24,213 nt of DNA from Bigelowiella natans CCMP2755 (lineage: Eukaryota > Cercozoa > Chlorarachniophyceae), in assembly GCA_000320545.1 (NCBI GenBank), contig ADNK01002145.1, forward strand, positions 1 to 24,213. The letters run 5' to 3'. This document shows, one piece after another, positions 19,798 through 24,213 of the stretch (positions are counted from its first letter, which is position 1; every line of letters starts with the position of its first letter). A program made the position numbers and the translations under genes. Below the pieces are notes generated by a model. It ran no database searches. It had not been told where the DNA came from and saw nothing but the letters and a program-made list of their open reading frames with translations.

Positions 19798-20741
19798 TTG
19801 TGTATGCTGTGACAAGATGTGGGTGTGTTCCTCCCATAAAGCACGTTCTTTGTGTTGATTGTATAACATGAAGCATGGGGTATACATAAACGGAGGGAAT
19901 TGAAACGCCAAATGCAGATACAGCAGCAGCAGCTTATGGTATTCCTACTACTATTACTACTACTACTGCTACTACTACTACTACTACTACTACTCTAATT
20001 TAGAAGTATCAGCAGCAGCAGTCTTAGTCAGGAAACCACGTACCATTATTACTAAACTACTTTTAGTTACATCGCTCATTCTCCTCCTTCTCGTAGAAGG
20101 ATAAATGTAGATATTATATAGTACTTGTGGAGGTGAACACGTGGTCACTATCATCGTTTTCATCATTATCATTCTCACTTATAAACGTGCAAACTTCTTT
20201 CTATGCAACTGAAGGATGACGCAAATGGAGGGGAGGGGGAGGGGTTCCAGATGCAAAGAATGATATCGCCAATACCAAACGTACATCAACAATTAATGGA
20301 GAATGTGATTGTCACACAAACACACATACACACACACATATATGTGTGTGTGATAGGTGCGGACGTGATTGTGTATGTGAATGGTGCAAAACACCAACCC
20401 CCCTGCCGAATTAACGGATAGATCCCCCCCCTAACGATCACCCTTATCGTCCTTATAATCATCATCATCATCATAGTCATAATCCTCGTCCCAATTTCCA
20501 CAAAGCCCCGAGGATAGTGAGGCCAAGGAGAGACTCCCTCCGCGGTACGATGGGGGGAATCTAAGGCATAAGGGACAAGGAGCATTTCCTCAAAACCACA
20601 TAAGCTTTGAAAATATTGAACACAGCCACACGCATGCACATTCACGCACGTTTCAACAGGCAAGGGCCCATGCCTCCCGTAGCTCTGCAGGTGATTCTCT
20701 CTGTTGAAAATCGGATTGCGTGCAAGCGAGGAGGAGCGGCA
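19798..20741. other. Spacer between the small membrane-protein and ABCG genes
   Basis: No convincing gene. It holds (CTA/ACT)n at about 19948-19994, (CAT)n at about 20459-20474 and a CA/GT inverted pair at about 20318-20352. A frame at about 20576-20660 contains ISFENIEH, which resembles the start of some ABC ATPase domains, but it could not be joined in phase to the ABCG exons. The ABCG promoter should lie in the right half. Confidence 0.4.
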
Positions 20742-21680
20742 ATGGAGACGCCGGCGATGAAAATGGCCGAAGGGAAATCGGTGTGTATGGTTTGTCTTTT
20801 TTCGTCGAGCATCGAAAGCCGTTATGGTACTGCTTTGTAGTAGTAGTAGTAGTAGCAGCAGCAGCAGTAGCAGTAGAGGAGCTAGTGGCACTATTGAACA
20901 TACGGTAACGATGATGATGATGATGATGACCGCAACAAAGGAGAGGAAGGAAATTTAAACTGATGATTTCTTTTCCTCCCACGATGTGCCTACATCTCTA
21001 CTGCTGCTAGGAAAGGAGGAGGTGTGGAGGGGCGGAGGCAGATTCTCACCAATATCTCGGCATATTTTCGGCCGGGATTGACCGCCAGTAACCTCTAGTC
21101 TTCCCCATCGTTTCTCCCTCCCCCCCCCCCCTCTCTTTCTCTTGTTCCCTGTGTTATTATTGCTCTTAATGTTCATTACAACATAGCAAATAGTGAGGTC
21201 AGAATAAACCGAAGATTTTCTTCTCGTGCGTAATCGTACGTACGTGTGTGTGTGTGTGTGTGTGTTCTGTGTTATTCGTTGTTTCGTGTCGGTCATCGTT
21301 CCTCTCGTAGTTATGGGTCCTTCCGGATCGGGAAAAACGGTAAAGTAGTCGTATAGTAGTAGTTGTTGTAGTAAAATCGTCGTGATGCAGGTGTACTTGA
21401 TAGGAAAATGATGTGTGATTTGATAATCACACTTCTCATTCACTTCTTCCTCGTTTGCTGTTGCTTTTGCTCGATAACCTATTACTCAATTTTGGATGGT
21501 GTAATATCGTTTCGGTTGCAACTTGATTTTGATTGGTTCTTCGATGCTATGCCTCTTGGGATTCTCCTACTGCTGCTGCTGCTGCTGCTGCTGCTCTTTG
21601 ATATGAACAGACTCTCTTAAACCTGCTAGCGAGTCGTACCAACTATGGTGTTATGGAAGGTGCCGTGTTGATTTGTTTAG

Positions 21681-21721
<41 letters not shown>

Positions 21722-21982
21722 GTGTGTGTGTGTGTGTGTGTGGATGTGGATGTGTACATATGCGTATATTTCGTAAGCAAAGGTTTTTGATCGGCGGTTG
21801 TTTAGTGTTTATTCTATGTAATGTTGCAGGCTTGTACTTCATCGATGGAATTTCGTACAGCCCGGAACGGTATCGATCCATGATGAAGTTTCAGGTGTTG
21901 TGTGTTAGTATCAAATTCAATTTTTTTAATTTTTTTTTTTAATGAACATTCGTGCTCATATTGTATTTATCCTCCTCCTCCT

Positions 21983-22014
<32 letters not shown>

Positions 22015-23244
22015 GCATGCGTAATTTATGTTTATCTGATCTAAAAAGGGTTACGTCGAGCAAACCGATGTTTTCATCGAGAGAGGTACTAAGTAAGTAA
22101 GTAAGTAAGTAGTGGCATGATCTTGCGCCGCTGCTGTCACCATGTTCCATATCTCAAACACACGATTGTCACATCGTAGATGTACATTGCATTTATTGTG
22201 AATATCATACACTTATATTTGTTATAATTAAGATATTAATATGAGCAGTGAGCGTTCGCGAGTCGTTGACGTACACGGCCCTCCTCTCACTACCGGATGA
22301 AATGCCTATTTCTGCCAAACTTGCTCGTGTTTCAACGGTTGTGCTTGGAATTTTAAACTCCTCTTAGCGACATTATATACATATGCATGTGATAGTGGTT
22401 GACTTGACGAATTGCCTCTGTGATCTGTGACTCTGGCGCTGCTCGTGAAGCTATTTCTTTGACAATGGTTGGTATGATGATTGATGGCTAGCTGCGGACT
22501 GGTTTATGGAGGAGGAGAGTGCTCAACAACCATGACCTGTCACTGTTCCCAACAACTCTTTCTCATTCTTATCCTTCTCTCCCTCATCATGTAGGTGCTC
22601 GAGCAAGTGCAGCTGACATCTTGTGCAGATCAGTTAATCGGTGGATTGTCCTTCAAAAGTAGAGTGTCTTTCTCCCCCCCCCCTCCCCCTCCTCTCTCTC
22701 TCTCTGTGTGTGTGTGCGTGTGTGTATAACGATTCGACGATGAACTTTGCAGCTGGCGGTAATCATAACGAATATCTATCTGGATAATATTTGAATAAGG
22801 CCTCTTCTCCCCTTACCCCCCCCCCCGGTCTCACTCTCTCCTCTCTTCTACCACCACCACTATTGCAGGGCATCTCGGGAGGACAGAGGAGACGGTTGTC
22901 CATAGCTGAAAAGTTGATCCATATGCCGACGGGGCTCATCCTCGATGAAGTAAGTATTAGTGTGAGGAGGAGTGTGAATGTGTCATTCGTGATGATGGTG
23001 TTGATTGATCATCAGAGGCTAATAATCTCATTGATGATGATGATGATGATGATGATCTTGGGTGCTGCGGCTCCTTGCGCAATTACCTTGCTCGGTCATC
23101 ATCATTACCATGATCGTCGTTATCATTATCAGCCAACATCCGGTCTTGATTCATCTTCGTCCTTTACCATCTGCCAGCTTCTGAGCAACCTGGGTAGTAG
23201 TATTATCATCATAAATCAATGCCAATTCCTGCTCGAAATATGAG

Positions 23245-23278
<34 letters not shown>

Positions 23279-23392
23279 ATGTGTGTGTGTTACATTCTTT
23301 ATCTCCCACTCATACTGAGAATTCACCTCGTCAATTTTCAATCGTCCTGAAACACGATGTGTGTCACCTTGGAGTGTGGTTTCCCGGTTATG

Positions 23393-23433
<41 letters not shown>

Positions 23434-23700
23434 CGTGTTTGCTATTGGTTGTTCCGCGCAATGTTGATTTTTTTTTGGGTGATACGCCGATGAGAGATTT
23501 GACCAACACCTTACCCCCCCCCCCCGACCCCAGCTCGAGATCATCGTCGCACAGTAATTCTCACCATCCATCAGCCAAGACTTGAGATTTTTAGGTTGTT
23601 TGTGGTGGTGGTCGTAATAGTTTGTAGTAGTAGTTGTTGGTGTAACATGGTAATAATTCATCTATCGTCCATGCATTGATTTTCAATGGTTGTTTTCCCG

Positions 23701-23732
<32 letters not shown>

Positions 23733-24213
23733 TGTTTGCCGCTGTTAATCATCAAAGGCTCTTCGATGATTTGTTACTGCTGGGTACTGGGGGCTACCAG
23801 GCGTATTTTGGAAGTGCGGTCGGTGCATGATTATCCTTGTTATGAAAACGATGATGATGATGATAGCGATGATGATGGTGATGATGATGACAAAGTCACA
23901 TCGAAACACATCGTGGATGGAACATGCCAACTGCCTGGGCTCTGATGCGTATTCTTGACTAACACAGCAAAATGCGAGTAAGTTTTTCCAAGACAACGAA
24001 GTTTCCAGTAATGGCGTCGACTTTAAGGTGATATGAGCACCATCAATCAATCAGTCAGGAAGGAAATATCTTTCAAAATCGTTCAAAAACACGACCGCAC
24101 TCACACTTTGTTATCTTTGGCATGAAGAACTTGCGCCATCACCCATATTCGTACTCATTTTGTTTTTTCATCGTTCTTCTCCCCCCTCTTCTTCTTCTTC
24201 TCCCCCCCCCCCC
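20742..24213 (+). CDS. ABCG-type half-transporter, ATPase domain (3' part beyond window)
   Basis: ABCG half-transporters have an N-terminal ATPase domain and a C-terminal six-helix domain, dimerise, and export lipids or small hydrophobic compounds. Thirteen exons: 20742-20836, 21011-21087, 21311-21339, 21611-21659, 21830-21894, 22049-22085, 22249-22337, 22595-22663, 22869-22949, 23133-23193, 23534-23594, 23758-23818, 23968-24027, all GT..AG and in phase, giving 278 aa so far. Landmarks are RRQILTNISAYFRPGLTA, Walker A GPSGSGKT (60-67), Q-loop GYVEQTD (Gln110), VRESLTYTALLSLP, signature GISGGQRRRLSIAEKL (171-186), Walker B LILDE (193-197), D-loop PTSGLDS, and H-loop His230 in TIHQP, then LFDDLLLLGTGGYQAYFGSAQNA. 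All catalytic motifs are intact. The start METPAMKMAEGKS is the first in-frame ATG; the frame is open to 20691. The short N-terminus and FRPGLTAIMGPSG wording are ABCG2/White-like. The membrane domain must lie to the right. Confidence 0.95.
21575..22014. repeat. (CTG)n, (CT)n-(GT)n and (ATC)n tracts in ABCG introns
   Basis: (CTG)n at about 21569-21595, (CT)n at about 21684-21715 followed by (GT)n at 21720-21741, and (ATC)n at about 21983-22014 lie between the 29- to 65-base exons of the ATPase domain. Confidence 0.85.
22672..22731. repeat. Poly-C, (CT)n and (GT)n cluster in ABCG intron
   Basis: A C-run, (TC)n and (GT)n directly follow the donor of exon 22595-22663. A second C-run at about 22816-22826 lies ahead of the acceptor at 22868. 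Confidence 0.7.
23245..23430. repeat. (GT)n and (AT)n tracts in ABCG intron
   Basis: (GT)n at about 23245-23290 and (AT)n at about 23393-23430 lie in the intron between the D-loop exon and the H-loop exon. A poly-C run at about 23514-23525 ends eight bases before the acceptor. Confidence 0.85.
23701..23890. repeat. (ATC)n and (GAT)n tracts flanking ABCG exon 23758-23818
   Basis: (ATC)n at about 23701-23731 precedes the exon and (GAT)n at about 23851-23890 follows it. The poly-His and poly-Asp frames that they create are not coding. Confidence 0.85.

Noticed and set aside
20286-20891. 201-aa minus-strand frame beginning with poly-Leu
   Set aside because: The poly-Leu start is a CTA/CTG repeat, the end is a (CA)n repeat, and it is antisense to the first ABCG exon.
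20955-21443. 162-aa minus-strand frame
   Set aside because: Antisense to ABCG exons 21011-21087 and 21311-21339, and runs through a (CA)n tract.
1-24213. Transposable elements, rRNA or tRNA genes
   Set aside because: No reverse transcriptase, transposase or integrase motif, no long terminal or inverted repeat pair with target duplication, and no recognisable cloverleaf or rRNA core was seen by eye. A covariance-model scan was not possible.

Overview
This is eukaryotic nuclear DNA, probably from a unicellular protist or alga. Coding sequence is cut into short exons with GT..AG introns that conserve phase, and the introns are packed with microsatellites and poly-C runs. There are no operons, Shine-Dalgarno sites, phage genes or CRISPR arrays. 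The exact lineage cannot be read from the sequence; the RAD4/XPC gene ends with a plant/protist-type tail. All exon models below were assembled by hand from splice dinucleotides, phase and family motifs, so they need transcript confirmation.

Layout, left to right. (1) 1-5984 (+): 3' part of an XPC/RAD4 DNA-damage recognition gene with about 20 exons and an unusual NZF-type zinc finger inserted between the transglutaminase-like fold and BHD1. (2) 5985-6974: convergent spacer rich in CTAG and free of microsatellites. (3) 6975-about 13690 (-): nine-exon gene for a large membrane protein of unknown family, with a long low-complexity ectodomain or loop and about six C-terminal membrane segments. 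(4) 13691-14419: unresolved upstream region. (5) 14420-15878 (+): complete type I phosphomannose isomerase, four exons, 391 aa. (6) 15879-17097: second CTAG/GCATGC-rich convergent spacer. (7) 17098-18725 (-): three-exon, 481-aa fusion of a class I glutamine amidotransferase with a gamma-glutamylcyclotransferase-like domain. (8) 18726-18896: short divergent promoter region. (9) 18897-19797 (+): small Pro/Gly/Gln-rich protein with two hydrophobic segments. (10) 19798-20741: spacer. (11) 20742 to the right edge (+): ABCG-type half-transporter with a complete nucleotide-binding domain in 13 short exons; the membrane domain lies beyond the window.

The genes do not form one pathway. The most interesting items are the two unusual domain architectures (RAD4/XPC plus NZF; amidotransferase plus cyclotransferase), the unknown multi-pass protein, the use of long poly-C runs as polypyrimidine tracts before splice acceptors, and the distinctive convergent spacers.
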